This document shows positions 16,150 to 30,063 of a stretch of DNA of 64,000 nucleotides, piece by piece. The notes below the pieces were generated by a model that worked only from the letters and a program-made list of their open reading frames with translations, had not been told where the DNA came from and ran no database searches. The DNA is taken from contig JACKBK010000009.1 of the NCBI GenBank assembly GCA_020634555.1, forward strand, positions 1 to 64,000. Direction: 5' to 3'. Each line of letters opens with the position of its first letter. Position 1 is the stretch's first letter. The stretch is from Caldilineae bacterium (GTDB taxonomy: Bacteria > Chloroflexota > Anaerolineae > JAAEKA01). The position numbers were made by a program, and so were the translations under genes.

Positions 16150-16743
16150 TCAGGTCGTTTCGCTCTTCAGATCAACCCGCTCGTAGATGCTGGCCAACGA
16201 CAGATCAATGTCGAGCGAGGTCAGCGGAACGACCTGATCCGCCTCGTCGAACGACGTCAGTTCCCAGCGACCGAGGCCGACCCATTGATAACGCTCGACG
16301 TACCGTCGCTGTTGATCGATCAGCACGTACTCGCGGAGGGTTTCGATGGTCCGGTAGTACTCGAACTTCTTGCCCCGGTCGTAGTTTTCGGTGGACGGCG
16401 ACAGGACTTCAACGATCAACACCGGATTGGTCACCGTGTCGTTGCGCCTGTGGGCAAACTCAGTCTTGCCGCAGACCGCCATGACATCCGGGTAGGTGTA
16501 AAGCTGGCGCCGCTTGACATGCAGCCGCATGTCGGCAATGAAGACCTCGCAGGGCTTGCCGCGTAACGCAGAAGACAAACCCGCTGCGATGTTCAAAGAA
16601 ATGCGATTGTGATTGGCAGACCCGCCGGACATGGCGAAGATCTCGCCCTTGTAGAACTCGCTGCGATACTCGGCGCGTTCCTCCAGCGCAAAGTACTCGT
16701 CAACTGTGTAGTATTGTGTTTGCTGGCGCTGTGCAACTGCCAT
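16150..16743 (-). CDS. Uma2 family endonuclease-like protein
   Basis: The 197-residue protein matches Uma2 (DUF820), a PD-(D/E)XK nuclease-fold family common in cyanobacteria and Chloroflexota. YYTVDEYFALEERAEYRSEF is the family start. Then comes YKGEIFAMSGGSANHNRISL, then PDVMAVCGK (catalytic-type Asp) and NPVLIVEVLSPSTENYDRGK (the E-x-[QK]-like segment, here EVLS). Biological role is not known. It is monocistronic with its own terminator. Confidence 0.85.
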   Translation of the reverse strand: MAVAQRQQTQYYTVDEYFALEERAEYRSEFYKGEIFAMSGGSANHNRISLNIAAGLSSALRGKPCEVFIADMRLHVKRRQLYTYPDVMAVCGKTEFAHRRNDTVTNPVLIVEVLSPSTENYDRGKKFEYYRTIETLREYVLIDQQRRYVERYQWVGLGRWELTSFDEADQVVPLTSLDIDLSLASIYERVDLKSETT

Positions 16744-16845
16744 AGGGGCCTCCTGAAAGCGCTCGGTTGCCGCGCGGGGTGGCGATCCCGGCTGCAGCTA
16801 TTGTATGATGTTGTCTGCCTGGGGTCAAGGGAGCACCAAGCTGCG

Positions 16846-17526
16846 CTATACGGCAAAGATCAACCGCTGGCGGTCGATGCGTGCCACAGCGTCGCCTAAT
16901 CCCAGAGCAGCCAGCACTGCGTCGACACGGCCGGTGGCGCTGGGTTCGCTGCGCAGGGTAATCAGCAGGCGCTGCCAGCCCGGCTCCGCTTCGCCCGCAA
17001 CCTCCATCTCCAGCACCAGGTTGCGCAGATCGTACTTGACGTTCCTGCCCTTGCGTTTCCGCGTCGCTTCGTAGGACGCGCTGTCCATGAACGACCTTAC
17101 CCTGGCTTCCAGTTCATCGCTGCCGAGATCAGTTTGTAGGTCAGCGTGCCACTTCGACGCGCGCAGCAGGCCCTGCAACGCTTTCGTCTTGACCGGCGCT
17201 TCTGCGACGGCGACGATGGCCAGCCCGGCCGGCAGTTGCGGTGTGACCTGATCCGCAAACGCGGCCGGATCGATCACCTCGGTCAGCACAACATCCATGA
17301 TCTCGGCGCGCCCGGTGGTTCCCAACGGCAGGCCAGATGCAAACTGCAGCTTGGCCTGCGGGTTGAAGCCCTTGGAGTAGGCCAACGGTATTGCTGCCCG
17401 CCGCAGCGCACGCTCCCAGGTCCGCACCACATCCAGGTGGCCGACGTAGCGCAGCGGACCCTGGTGGCTGTAGGTTACCCGCAAACGCTGGATCTGGGCA
17501 GTTGCTTCCATGGTGTTACTGTTCAT
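16846..17526 (-). CDS. TIGR03936 family (DUF2344) radical-SAM-linked protein
   Basis: The 226-residue protein has the family N-terminus RLRVTYSHQGPLRYVGHLDV followed by RTWERALRRAAIPLAYSKGF, then NPQAKLQFASGLPLGTTG. This domain is usually fused to, or encoded next to, the TIGR03960 radical-SAM protein. Here that partner lies about 1.6 kb upstream on the same strand (19148-21325), with a cation antiporter and a flavin-binding protein between. The start is two bases from the antiporter stop. Its molecular role is unknown; the association suggests an RNA-modification or related partner function, which is an inference. Confidence 0.85.
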   Translation of the reverse strand: MNSNTMEATAQIQRLRVTYSHQGPLRYVGHLDVVRTWERALRRAAIPLAYSKGFNPQAKLQFASGLPLGTTGRAEIMDVVLTEVIDPAAFADQVTPQLPAGLAIVAVAEAPVKTKALQGLLRASKWHADLQTDLGSDELEARVRSFMDSASYEATRKRKGRNVKYDLRNLVLEMEVAGEAEPGWQRLLITLRSEPSATGRVDAVLAALGLGDAVARIDRQRLIFAV

Positions 17527-17528
17527 GG

Positions 17529-18581
17529 TCAGATGAGCGCCGGGAGGAAGAAGAAGGCCAGTGCCAGGATTGTATAAACCGCCAGCAGCATGGCGCCTTC
17601 CAGCCAGTTGGAGCGTCCATCCACCGAGATGAAGGCTGCAATCACTGCCGACGCTGTCAGGGCGATCAGTTCGAAGTTGTTGAACTCCAGCGTCAGCGGA
17701 TTGCCCATCAGCAGGGAGATGAACACCAGCACCGGGGCGACGAAGAGCGCAATCTGCAGGCTGGACCCGTTGGCGATGCTGAGACTGAGATCCATCTGGT
17801 CCTTGCGCGCCACTTGAACGGCCACCAGGTGCTCGGCTACGTTGCCGATGATCGGGATGATGATGATGCCGACAAAAAACTCGCTCATGCCGAGCTGCTT
17901 CGTGACCGGCTCCACGGAACCGACGAGAAATTCACTCATAATGGCGATTCCAACTACCGACGCCGCCAGGACAACCAGTGCGACACGGCTGTTCCAGCGG
18001 TGTTCGCTGTGGCTGGTCGCCGCTGGTTCGCTGTTAGATGTTTTGAGCTTGAACTGGTAAAGGATGGAGATGCCGTAGATGACCAGCATCACCGCCGCAG
18101 TCGTCAGGCTCAGCTCCTCCACAGCCAGCTTGTTGGGCTCGATGGCGACGCTGAAGATCGACGGCACACTGATCGCGATGACGGCCAGGATCAGCATCGT
18201 CGCGTCAATGCCGGCGTTCTCGCGGCTGAAGCGTTGTACGCCGTTCTTGAGGCCGCCCAGCAGGATGCTCGCGCCCAACACCAGCAGGATGTTGCCGATC
18301 ACGGAACCGATGATCGACGCCCGGACCAGCGTCAACTGGCCGGCGCTGATAGCGATGATGGTGATGATCAACTCGGCTGCATTGCCCAGCGTCGCGTTGA
18401 GCAGTCCGCCGAAACGGGGGCCGATCTTGTCCGCCAGCACCTCTGTCGCTTCACCCAACAGACCGGCCAGCGGCACCACAGCCAGCGCCGACGCGGCAAA
18501 GACCACCAGCGGCGGCCAGTGCAGCAGTTCCGCCAGCACGGCGATGGGCAGGAAGGCGAGCAAGAAGTAAATGGGACGCAT
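17529..18581 (-). CDS. Ca2+/H+ antiporter of the CaCA (CAX/ChaA) family
   Basis: The 350-residue membrane protein has about ten helices in two homologous halves. Each half holds the CaCA alpha-repeat. The first is GGLLNATLGNAAELIITIIA and the second is PIIGNVAEHLVAVQVARKDQ with ANGSSLQIALFVAP; the GNxxE glutamates are the expected ion ligands. It would export Ca2+ (or another divalent ion) against protons. GGAGGAAAG precedes the ATG. It is in a minus-strand run with the flavin-binding and radical-SAM genes. Confidence 0.92.
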   Translation of the reverse strand: MRPIYFLLAFLPIAVLAELLHWPPLVVFAASALAVVPLAGLLGEATEVLADKIGPRFGGLLNATLGNAAELIITIIAISAGQLTLVRASIIGSVIGNILLVLGASILLGGLKNGVQRFSRENAGIDATMLILAVIAISVPSIFSVAIEPNKLAVEELSLTTAAVMLVIYGISILYQFKLKTSNSEPAATSHSEHRWNSRVALVVLAASVVGIAIMSEFLVGSVEPVTKQLGMSEFFVGIIIIPIIGNVAEHLVAVQVARKDQMDLSLSIANGSSLQIALFVAPVLVFISLLMGNPLTLEFNNFELIALTASAVIAAFISVDGRSNWLEGAMLLAVYTILALAFFFLPALI

Positions 18582-18625
18582 CTTTCCTCCGTTCTGGTGA
18601 GCAGTGATCAGTCACTCTTCATCGG

Positions 18626-19057
18626 TCAATCCGAGATCGCTGTGTGGCCGATGATCTTCTCAGGCCGCAGGCGGACCAGCAGTTCGCCAGGCACGCCGTT
18701 GCGTTTGCCGAAAGCCTCGGCTTGCGCATCACCCATGTAGCGGCGCGCGATGCGGGTTGCCCAGTGGCGCAACTCATCTACGTTCGGCGTTTCGATCAGC
18801 TCGGCAACCCCTTCCAGAATCACGTACGAAAAAGGTGGCCGGTCGTCGTCCACGATCAGGCTGATCCGCGGGTCGCGGCGGATGTTCTGCGCCTTGACGC
18901 TGGTGTGCCAGGTGTTGAACACAACGGTGTCGCCGTCCAGATCGATCCAGACCGACGACACATGTGGCCGGCCGTCAGCGCGCACGGTAGCCACCTGGGC
19001 CGTACGCGGCTCAGCGATCAGAAAGTCCAGGGCTTCGTCGCGTGTCATGTGTCGCAT
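18626..19057 (-). CDS. PPOX-class, probably F420-dependent flavin/deazaflavin-binding protein
   Basis: The 143-residue single-domain split-barrel protein shows RTAQVATVRADGRPHVSSVW and IDLDGDTVVFNTWHTSVKAQ, then NIRRDPRISLIVDDDRPPFS and YVILEGVAEL. These are the hallmarks of the pyridoxamine 5'-phosphate oxidase superfamily. The TxRxDGRPHxxxxW and K-x-x-N-I/L-xxDPR motifs are typical of F420-binding members. Substrate unknown. The gap to the antiporter gene is 44 bases. Confidence 0.82.
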   Translation of the reverse strand: MRHMTRDEALDFLIAEPRTAQVATVRADGRPHVSSVWIDLDGDTVVFNTWHTSVKAQNIRRDPRISLIVDDDRPPFSYVILEGVAELIETPNVDELRHWATRIARRYMGDAQAEAFGKRNGVPGELLVRLRPEKIIGHTAISD

Positions 19058-19147
19058 GGTGAAAGTCGCTCCCTGCTCCGTCTCGTATCAACTGCTTGGA
19101 CAGGCTACTGACTGAACCGGCCTGGGTAGCGCGTGCCGGGTTTCAGA

Positions 19148-21325
<2,178 letters not shown>

Positions 21326-21360
21326 CTGTCGCTCCTACTCGTTCTACCTGGCCGGTAGTA

Positions 21361-21414
21361 CAGTTGCCAACGTTTCCCTCCGGGACGGTTCCCAGTCCGA
21401 AAAGTTGGCAACTG
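21361..21414 (-). repeat. Inverted repeat upstream of the radical-SAM gene
   Basis: Arms CAGTTGCCAAC (21361-21371) and GTTGGCAACTG (21404-21414) enclose a GC-rich 32-base loop. It could be a leader element of the radical-SAM gene or a spare terminator. The arm sequence matches the hairpin at 7057-7098. Confidence 0.55.
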
Positions 21415-21451
21415 TCGATGTCCTGCCAGGGCGGGGTTTGTACCCGCTGAT

Positions 21452-21482
21452 GAAAAAGCCGCCCGGACTGCGCCGGGCGGCT
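21452..21482 (-). terminator. Rho-independent terminator after lpdA
   Basis: Minus strand: stem AGCCGCCCGG with CCGGGCGGCT followed by TTTTTCA. It ends the pyruvate dehydrogenase cluster. Confidence 0.85.
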
Positions 21483-21526
21483 GATATTATACATCAAAGA
21501 GACAAAGGGGCAACTGACGCGCGAAG

Positions 21527-22945
21527 CTACTTCCGCTTGTAGATGTGCGTACTCTGGCCGTGGACACCCTCGGCGGATTCCATGACGGTCTCGGACAGGG
21601 TGGGATGCGGATGGATGGTCAGTTCGAGATCGGCCGCGGTCGCGCCCATCTCCACCGCCAGCACACCCTCAGAGATCAGCTCGCCGGCGTTGGTGCCGAC
21701 GATACCGACACCCAACACCCGGTCATCCACGGAGTCGATGACGAGTTTGGTCATGCCGTCGCTGCGGCCCAGCGTGGTTGCCCGGCCTGAAGCGCCCCAC
21801 GGGAAGTGGGCAACGCGCACCGGACGCTTGCGTGCCTCAGCTTCCATCTCAGTCATGCCGCACCAGGCCACTTCAGGATCTGTGAACACCACGGCAGGGA
21901 TGGCCAGAACATCGAACTCGGTAGGTTTGCCAGAGATCGCTTCTGCAGCCACGTGGCCTTCGCGGGTTGCCTTGTGCGCCAGCATCGGCTCGCCGGCTAC
22001 GTCGCCGACGGCAAAGATGTGTGCTATGTTGGTACGTCGTTGCTTGTCAACGGTGATGAAGCCCTTGCCGTCCACCGCCACGCCGATCTTGTCCAGTCCC
22101 AGCCCGGCTGAGTTGGGCTTGCGGCCTACAGAGACCAGCACGCGGCTGAAGGTTTCCTCGAACGGGTCACCCTGTGGATCGCGGAAGCGCACGCGGATAC
22201 CTTCTGGTATTTCTTCCATGCCCAGCACCTGCGTGCTGACCATGATCTTCTCGAAGCGGGTGTTCAGCTGGCGTGCCAGCACTATTACTAGGTCTTCGTC
22301 GCCCGTGGAAAGAATCCTCGGCAGCATCTCTACCACTGTCACCTTGCTGCCCAGCGCCGCGTACACCGTGCCTAATTCCAGCCCGATATAGCCGCCGCCG
22401 ACCACCAGCAGGGTTTCTGGGATCTCTGGCAGCGTCAGCGCCGACGTGGAGTCCATGATGCGCTCGGAGCCGATGTCGAAGGCCGGAATCACCGTGGGGC
22501 GCGATCCCGTAGCGATGATAGCATACTCGAAGTTGATCGTTGTCGTGCCACCGTCCACAAGCGCGACCGACAATGTGTGTGCATCGCTGAACTCGCCGCG
22601 GCCCTGGATGAAGCGGACCTTGCGCTGCTTTGAGAGCAGACCAACTCCGCCGGTCAACTGCGTTACCACCTTATCCTTGAAGTTGCGCAACTGGTCCAGG
22701 TTGATCGTCGGCTCGCCGAAGTTGATACCCAGTTCTTTGGCATCGCGTGCCTCGTTGAGCACCTTGGCGGCGTGCAACAGCGCCTTGCTGGGGATGCAGC
22801 CGCGGTAAAGGCAAACACCGCCCGGATTCTTCTCCATGTCCACCAGCGTCACATCCAGGCCGAGATCGGCCGCCTTGAACGCTGCCGGATACCCACCCGG
22901 TCCACCGCCCAGAACCAATACTTGCGTCGAAATGTTATCACTCAT
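21527..22945 (-). CDS. lpdA: Dihydrolipoyl dehydrogenase (E3)
   Basis: The 472-residue flavoprotein reoxidises the dihydrolipoyl group of E2 with NAD+. It shows the FAD-binding LGGGPGGYPAAFKAADLGL, the redox disulfide C45-LYRG-C50 within GVCLYRGCIPSKAL, the NAD-binding VVGGGYIGLELGTVYAALGS, and the C-terminal HPHPTLSETV with the active-site His. It lies last in the aceE, E2, lpdA order. GGAAAAGA is the only weak ribosome site upstream. Confidence 0.95.
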   Translation of the reverse strand: MSDNISTQVLVLGGGPGGYPAAFKAADLGLDVTLVDMEKNPGGVCLYRGCIPSKALLHAAKVLNEARDAKELGINFGEPTINLDQLRNFKDKVVTQLTGGVGLLSKQRKVRFIQGRGEFSDAHTLSVALVDGGTTTINFEYAIIATGSRPTVIPAFDIGSERIMDSTSALTLPEIPETLLVVGGGYIGLELGTVYAALGSKVTVVEMLPRILSTGDEDLVIVLARQLNTRFEKIMVSTQVLGMEEIPEGIRVRFRDPQGDPFEETFSRVLVSVGRKPNSAGLGLDKIGVAVDGKGFITVDKQRRTNIAHIFAVGDVAGEPMLAHKATREGHVAAEAISGKPTEFDVLAIPAVVFTDPEVAWCGMTEMEAEARKRPVRVAHFPWGASGRATTLGRSDGMTKLVIDSVDDRVLGVGIVGTNAGELISEGVLAVEMGATAADLELTIHPHPTLSETVMESAEGVHGQSTHIYKRK

Positions 22946-22988
22946 CTGTTATCTTTTCCGTTGATGATCGTTGATTTCGGGAAAAAGA

Positions 22989-23068
22989 CGTGAAGAATGA
23001 AACGTGAAACGGGGTTCAAAATCCAGTCACGTTTCACGTTTCACGTTTCACGTCTTTACGTTTCACGC
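22989..23068. repeat. ACGTTTC-type repeat between lpdA and the E2 gene
   Basis: GACGTGAAGAATGAAACGTG (about 22989-23008) is inverted relative to a run of CACGTTTCACGTTTCACG units (about 23030-23068). The two sides can pair into a long stem. Intergenic, function unknown. Confidence 0.6.
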
Positions 23069-23069
23069 C

Positions 23070-24404
23070 TCACCCTTCCAGCATCAGCACGAACGGCTTC
23101 TCCAGCGCCTCGCACACCCAGCGTAGGAAACGAGCGCCGTCCGCCCCGTCGATCAGGCGGTGGTCATAGGTCAGCGACAGCGGCATCATCAGCCGCGGCA
23201 CGAACTGGCCGTCCATCCAGACAGGCTCCGTGCTGCCGCGCGCCACGCCCAGGATCGCCACCTCATCGCCGCTGACCAGCGGGGTGAAGTTGGTGCCGCC
23301 GATGCCGCCCAGGTTGGAGATGGTGAAGCCTGCGCCCTGCATGTCGTCCAAGCCCAGCTTGCGGTCGCGCGCCTTCTGGGCGATGGCGTTCAGCTCGGCC
23401 GACAGAGTGATGACGTTCTTCTGGTCCACGTCGCGGATCGCCGGCACCAGCAGGCCGCGGTCGGTGTCCACCGCCACGCCGACGTGCACGTAGTGCTTGT
23501 AGATGATCTCTTCGTTTTCCAGATCGATGCTGGCGTTGAACTTGGGGAAACGGGTCAGCGCCGCGCCGATGACTTTGAGGATGATCGCTGTGGGCGTCAG
23601 CTTGCCGCCGGCTGCCTCGGCGCGCGGGCCGTACTGCTTGCGCATCTGCTCCAGTTCAGTGATGTCGGCGCGGTCGAACTGCGTTACCATGGGGATCGAC
23701 GACCAGGCCTGGCCCATGGCGCGGGCGGTGGCGCGGCGCACGTTGCTCATCTTCTCGCGCTCGACTGGGCCCCACTTGGTCATCTCGGTGCCGGAAGGCG
23801 TGGACGCTTGCGCCGCCGCCGGGGCAGCCTGGCCGCCGCCGTGCGTCCGCACAAAGGCCTTGACATCGTCCATGGTGACACGTCCGTACGGCCCGGTGCC
23901 GGTGACGCTGTTGATCTCGACGCCCAGCTCGCGCGCAAAGCGGCGCACAGCCGGCGCGGCTGCTACCAACTCGGCCTGCGACGGCGGCGTTGCTTCGGGC
24001 GTAGCCGGCGGCGCGGCCGGTTCGGGGGTTTTCTCCGCGGTTGCAGGCTGAGGCGGCGGTGCTGACGCAACAGTCACTTGTGCGGCCGGCGCGGCGGCCG
24101 GAGCAGGTTGCTGCGCGGGTGGCGCAGGTTCATCGGCCGGCTTGGCTTCCGGCGCAGCTTCCGCCGTGCTTTCGTCCACCGTCAGCAGAAGCTGGCCAAT
24201 CTTGATGTCCTCACCCTCGCGTATGTGGACAGCGGTCACTGTGCCGGTAACCGACGACGGCACTTCGATTACTGCCTTGTCGGTCTCCACCTCCAGCACA
24301 CCTTGCCCGTCCTTCACTGCGTCCCCGACGCTCACCAAAACGCCGACCACAGTTGCCTTGACGATGTTCTCGCCCAGTTCGGGCAGCTTGAACTCTGTTG
24401 TCAC
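23070..24404 (-). CDS. Dihydrolipoamide acetyltransferase (pyruvate dehydrogenase E2)
   Basis: The 444-residue E2 has one lipoyl domain (1-75, with ETDKAVIEVPS and lipoyl-Lys43). A Pro/Ala-rich linker follows (about 85-155), then a peripheral-subunit-binding domain (AAPAVRRFARELGVEINSVT, GTGPYGRVTMDDVKAFV). The C-terminal catalytic domain ends with YDHRLIDGADG (His415, Asp419). It transfers acetyl groups to CoA. Start is GTG at 24404, chosen because GGAGGAACAAGAA precedes it. It is placed between aceE and lpdA, so the complex is encoded together. Confidence 0.93.
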   Translation of the reverse strand: MTTEFKLPELGENIVKATVVGVLVSVGDAVKDGQGVLEVETDKAVIEVPSSVTGTVTAVHIREGEDIKIGQLLLTVDESTAEAAPEAKPADEPAPPAQQPAPAAAPAAQVTVASAPPPQPATAEKTPEPAAPPATPEATPPSQAELVAAAPAVRRFARELGVEINSVTGTGPYGRVTMDDVKAFVRTHGGGQAAPAAAQASTPSGTEMTKWGPVEREKMSNVRRATARAMGQAWSSIPMVTQFDRADITELEQMRKQYGPRAEAAGGKLTPTAIILKVIGAALTRFPKFNASIDLENEEIIYKHYVHVGVAVDTDRGLLVPAIRDVDQKNVITLSAELNAIAQKARDRKLGLDDMQGAGFTISNLGGIGGTNFTPLVSGDEVAILGVARGSTEPVWMDGQFVPRLMMPLSLTYDHRLIDGADGARFLRWVCEALEKPFVLMLEG

Positions 24405-24430
24405 TTCTTGTTCCTCCGATGATTGCGGTT

Positions 24431-24486
24431 ATCGGTGATCAGTTATCAGTGTCCAGTAACAACCGATTACTGATAACTGAAAACTG
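24431..24486. repeat. TGATCAGT-type repeat between aceE and the E2 gene
   Basis: Contains GGTGATCAGTTATCAGTG and GATTACTGATAACTGAAAAC. Same style as at 7262-7350 and 20575-20655. Confidence 0.65.
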
Positions 24487-24490
24487 GCGC

Positions 24491-27181
<2,691 letters not shown>

Positions 27182-27250
27182 AAGGTCAATCTCCCTGTTT
27201 TATCAGTGAACAACCAAAAATAACATGGATTTGGCGATGCTGTCTGTCAC

Positions 27251-28447
27251 TTAGCTTCTGATCACACTCACCGTCTGGCGGGCAATTTCCAGCTCTTCGT
27301 TGGTAGCAATCACCAGCACGCACACCGGACTGTCCACGGCTTGAATCTCGCTGATGTCGCCGGCCGCGGCCGCGTTTTTCGCGTCGTCCAGCCGAACGCC
27401 CAGCGCTTCCAGCCCATCACAAGCCATCTGCCGCACCAGTGCGCTGTTCTGGCCGACGCCGGCGGTGAACACCAACGCGTCGACGCGACCCAGCGCGGCG
27501 AAATAGGCGCCGATGTATTTTTTGATGCGATAGGTGTACATGGTCAGCGCCAGCGTCGCGGCTTCGTCGCCCTCTTCGTGGCGGCGCTGGATATCGCGCA
27601 GGTCGTTGGCACCTGCCAGCCCCAGCAGGCCGCTCTGCTTGTTCAGCACGCGGTCAATCTGGCTGACGGACATGCCAAGCTGTTCGCTGAGAAAAAACAC
27701 CACCGCCGGGTCGATGTCGCCGCTACGGGTGCCCATGATCAGGCCGGGCAGCGGGCTGAACCCCATGGACGTGTCCACCGACTGGCCGCCGCGCACCGCA
27801 GTGATGCTGCAGCCGTTGCCCAGGTGGATGGTGATGAGGTTGGTGTCGGTGGCGGGCTTGCCTAGATGACGCGCTGCTACGTCGCTGACGTACTGGTGCG
27901 ATGTGCCGTGGAAGCCGTAGGCGCGGATCTTGTGTTCGTCGTAGAGCGCTGTCGGGATGGCGTAGCGGTAGGCCTCAGGCGGCATGGTCTGATGAAACGC
28001 GGTGTCGAAGACGGCCACCTGCACGGCGTCCGGGAACAACTCGGTGGCGACTTCGATTCCAACCAGGTTGGGTGGATTGTGCAACGGCGCCAGCGGCGAC
28101 AGGTCGCGGATGGTCTGGCGGACGTCGTCGTCGATCACCGTCGGTGCGCTGAAACGCTCGCCGCCGTGGACGACTCGGTGGCCCACCGCAGTGATCTCGT
28201 CTGGTGATTCGATTACCCCGTGGTTGCCGTCCAGAAGCAACTCGACGACCTGTGCCAGGCCATCGCGATGGGTTGGAATGACGCCGTCACGTTGGACGGC
28301 CGGCCCGCCGGCCGGTCGATGAATCAGCCGGCCCGCCGGCTCGCCGATGCGTTCGACCAGGCCGGTCGCCAGGACTGTCGGCGTCGCCATGTCGAAACAC
28401 TGATACTTGATGGATGAACTGCCGGAGTTGATGACAAGGATCTTCAT
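27251..28447 (-). CDS. ackA: Acetate kinase
   Basis: The 398-residue ASKHA-fold enzyme converts acetyl phosphate and ADP to acetate and ATP. The two family signatures are present: MKILVINSGSSSIKYQ at the N-terminus and RYAIPTALYDEHKIRAYGFH followed by GTSHQYVSD. HLGNGCSITAVRGGQSVDTS and TRSGDIDPAV are also seen. No phosphotransacetylase gene is in the window. The ATG lacks a clear ribosome binding site. Together with the neighbouring pyruvate dehydrogenase genes it suggests acetate overflow or ATP-yielding fermentation. Confidence 0.95.
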   Translation of the reverse strand: MKILVINSGSSSIKYQCFDMATPTVLATGLVERIGEPAGRLIHRPAGGPAVQRDGVIPTHRDGLAQVVELLLDGNHGVIESPDEITAVGHRVVHGGERFSAPTVIDDDVRQTIRDLSPLAPLHNPPNLVGIEVATELFPDAVQVAVFDTAFHQTMPPEAYRYAIPTALYDEHKIRAYGFHGTSHQYVSDVAARHLGKPATDTNLITIHLGNGCSITAVRGGQSVDTSMGFSPLPGLIMGTRSGDIDPAVVFFLSEQLGMSVSQIDRVLNKQSGLLGLAGANDLRDIQRRHEEGDEAATLALTMYTYRIKKYIGAYFAALGRVDALVFTAGVGQNSALVRQMACDGLEALGVRLDDAKNAAAAGDISEIQAVDSPVCVLVIATNEELEIARQTVSVIRS

Positions 28448-28626
28448 TGTTGGTGAGTTGAGGTTGAGGAGAGCGAAAGCAATCCTGCATTATTCATAAT
28501 GAACTGGTCTGCGCCAAAAGTTCGGCGTTCTGTGTGATCGATTCCATCCCCGTGCTACGCTTCAGCGTTGAACGTCGCGGCCTGTGGGGATTGTAGCACA
28601 GGTAGCTTTTCGGGTCAACGGCGCGA

Positions 28627-28660
28627 AATCGCCGCCCGTTGATTTCGCCGGGCGGCGATT
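28627..28660 (-). terminator. Perfect 12-bp hairpin after the MliC-type gene
   Basis: AATCGCCGCCCG and its complement surround a ten-base loop between the MliC-type gene and ackA. There is only a weak T-run, so it may be a terminator or an mRNA-stabilising hairpin. Confidence 0.5.
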
Positions 28661-28713
28661 GTTTGTCGAAACAGAAAAGCCTGTCAGGTGATAAACACAC
28701 CGGCTGCTTGTAG

Positions 28714-29070
28714 TCAGTTAGCCGGCTGGGCGACACAGTTCTGGTAGACGATCTCGCCGTTCACCTCGACCATGGCCTCGTCGCCCTTGTTCCAAAATGT
28801 AGTAGTGCCATCGCTGTACTTGGCGCCGTCAGCCGCCTCGACCTGGGGCAGCGTGACTGTGCCGTCGGGCAGAGCGACCGTTACCGTGTTGTTGCTGTTG
28901 TCGAAGACCGTGTCCAGGCTGGTGCCGTCGGGGCAGACGAAGGTCGCGTCGATGGTGTCGTTTGCCGGAGCTTCGGTTGCTGTGGTTTGTGGTGCAACGA
29001 ATACCGGCGCGCACCCAACAGCAATGAGCGCTAGCAGTGACAAAAGAACGATGAATCGATAGCTTCGCAT
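28714..29070 (-). CDS. MliC-family lipoprotein
   Basis: The 118-residue precursor has a lipoprotein signal ending LIAVGC, with Cys20 as the lipidation site. The mature part is one MliC (C-type lysozyme inhibitor) domain: FVCPDGTSLDTVFDN, TVTVALPDGTVTLPQVEAAD, then YSDGTTTFWNKGDEAMVEV and the closing VYQNC. The two cysteines would form the family disulfide. MliC of Gram-negative bacteria blocks host lysozyme; whether this protein does so is unknown. AGGAG precedes the ATG. Confidence 0.82.
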   Translation of the reverse strand: MRSYRFIVLLSLLALIAVGCAPVFVAPQTTATEAPANDTIDATFVCPDGTSLDTVFDNSNNTVTVALPDGTVTLPQVEAADGAKYSDGTTTFWNKGDEAMVEVNGEIVYQNCVAQPAN

Positions 29071-29199
29071 TTGGCAACTCCTGTTTTATTCAGTTGACAG
29101 CTAGAGCTGGTTAGGACTGTGAAACCAGGCCAGTATAGTTCACCAACTCGCGATTGGCAAACTTTGCTGGATTTGTACTGCTTACAGTCCAGCAGAATG

Positions 29200-29970
29200 C
29201 TATCGACCCCGGAACTCGGGCGGCCGCTTCTCGATGAACGCCCGCATACCCTCTGATTGGTCTTCCGTTGCCCAGAGTGCGTGGTAGGTTCGTCGCTCGA
29301 ACAGCAGTCCTTCATGCAAGCTTCCCTCCAGCGCCCGGTTCACGGCCTCACGGGCAACCATGGCCGTCGTCTTGCTGTACGCAGCAATGGTGGCCGCAAC
29401 TGCCATGGTTTCCTCCATGAGTTGGTCGGGTGCGATGACACGGGCGACGAGTCCCGCGCGTTCCGCCTCTTCGGCACCCATCAACCGACCGGTCAGGATC
29501 ATGTCCATGGCCTTGGCTTTACCGACCAGCCGCGTCAGCCGCTGCGATCCGCCCATGCCGGGAATGACCCCCAGTTTGATCTCCGGCTGGCCGAATTGGG
29601 CAGTCTCTGAGGCGTAGATCGTGTCGCACATCATGGCCAGCTCACAACCGCCGCCCAGCGCATAGCCTGACACCGCCGCGATCTTCGGGGTTCTCAGTGC
29701 CGCGAACCGGTCCCAGCCGGCCAGGAAGTCCTCATGAAACATATCAATGTAACTCTTGGAGGCCAGTTCCTTGATATCCGCGCCGGCGCAGAAAACCTTC
29801 TCCGATCCGGTGACCACGAAGCACCCGACGCCGGGATCGCGATCCAGCGTCTGCATCGTATCAATCATCTCGCACATCATCTCTGTGTTCAACGCGTTTA
29901 GCGCCTGCGGGCGGTTCAACCGCACCACCGCCACTCGCCCGTCTCGTTCGACCAGGATTGTCATATTCAC
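29200..29970 (-). CDS. Enoyl-CoA hydratase/isomerase family protein
   Basis: The 256-residue crotonase-fold protein shows [20 protein letters not shown], the oxyanion-hole segment [13 protein letters not shown], and [20 protein letters not shown] followed by [20 protein letters not shown]. The catalytic glutamates (CELAM and GQPE) fit classical short-chain enoyl-CoA hydratases. It likely hydrates 2-enoyl-CoA in beta-oxidation or a related path; close relatives have other reactions. AAGGAG precedes the ATG. It lies downstream of the adenylation/reductase pair on the same strand, 93 bases from it. Confidence 0.9.
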   Translation of the reverse strand: MNMTILVERDGRVAVVRLNRPQALNALNTEMMCEMIDTMQTLDRDPGVGCFVVTGSEKVFCAGADIKELASKSYIDMFHEDFLAGWDRFAALRTPKIAAVSGYALGGGCELAMMCDTIYASETAQFGQPEIKLGVIPGMGGSQRLTRLVGKAKAMDMILTGRLMGAEEAERAGLVARVIAPDQLMEETMAVAATIAAYSKTTAMVAREAVNRALEGSLHEGLLFERRTYHALWATEDQSEGMRAFIEKRPPEFRGR

Positions 29971-30003
29971 TCCTTGTTGGCTTCCCAGGCCATTGGCTCA
30001 TCC

Positions 30004-30046
30004 GTCATTCACGCGAAAGCTGGAATCCACGCTTCGCGGGCGTGAC
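30004..30046. repeat. Short copy of the GTCATTCC element
   Basis: GTCATTCACGCGAAAGC with GCTTCGCGGGCGTGAC: a reduced, degenerate relative of the larger palindromic elements at 39004-39108 and elsewhere. Confidence 0.5.
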
Positions 30047-30063
30047 GCGCCGGGTAGTTGCCG

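Noticed and set aside
17391..18740. 449-codon plus-strand frame opposite the antiporter
   Set aside because: Rich in His/Gln/Arg with no domain; complement of a membrane protein gene.
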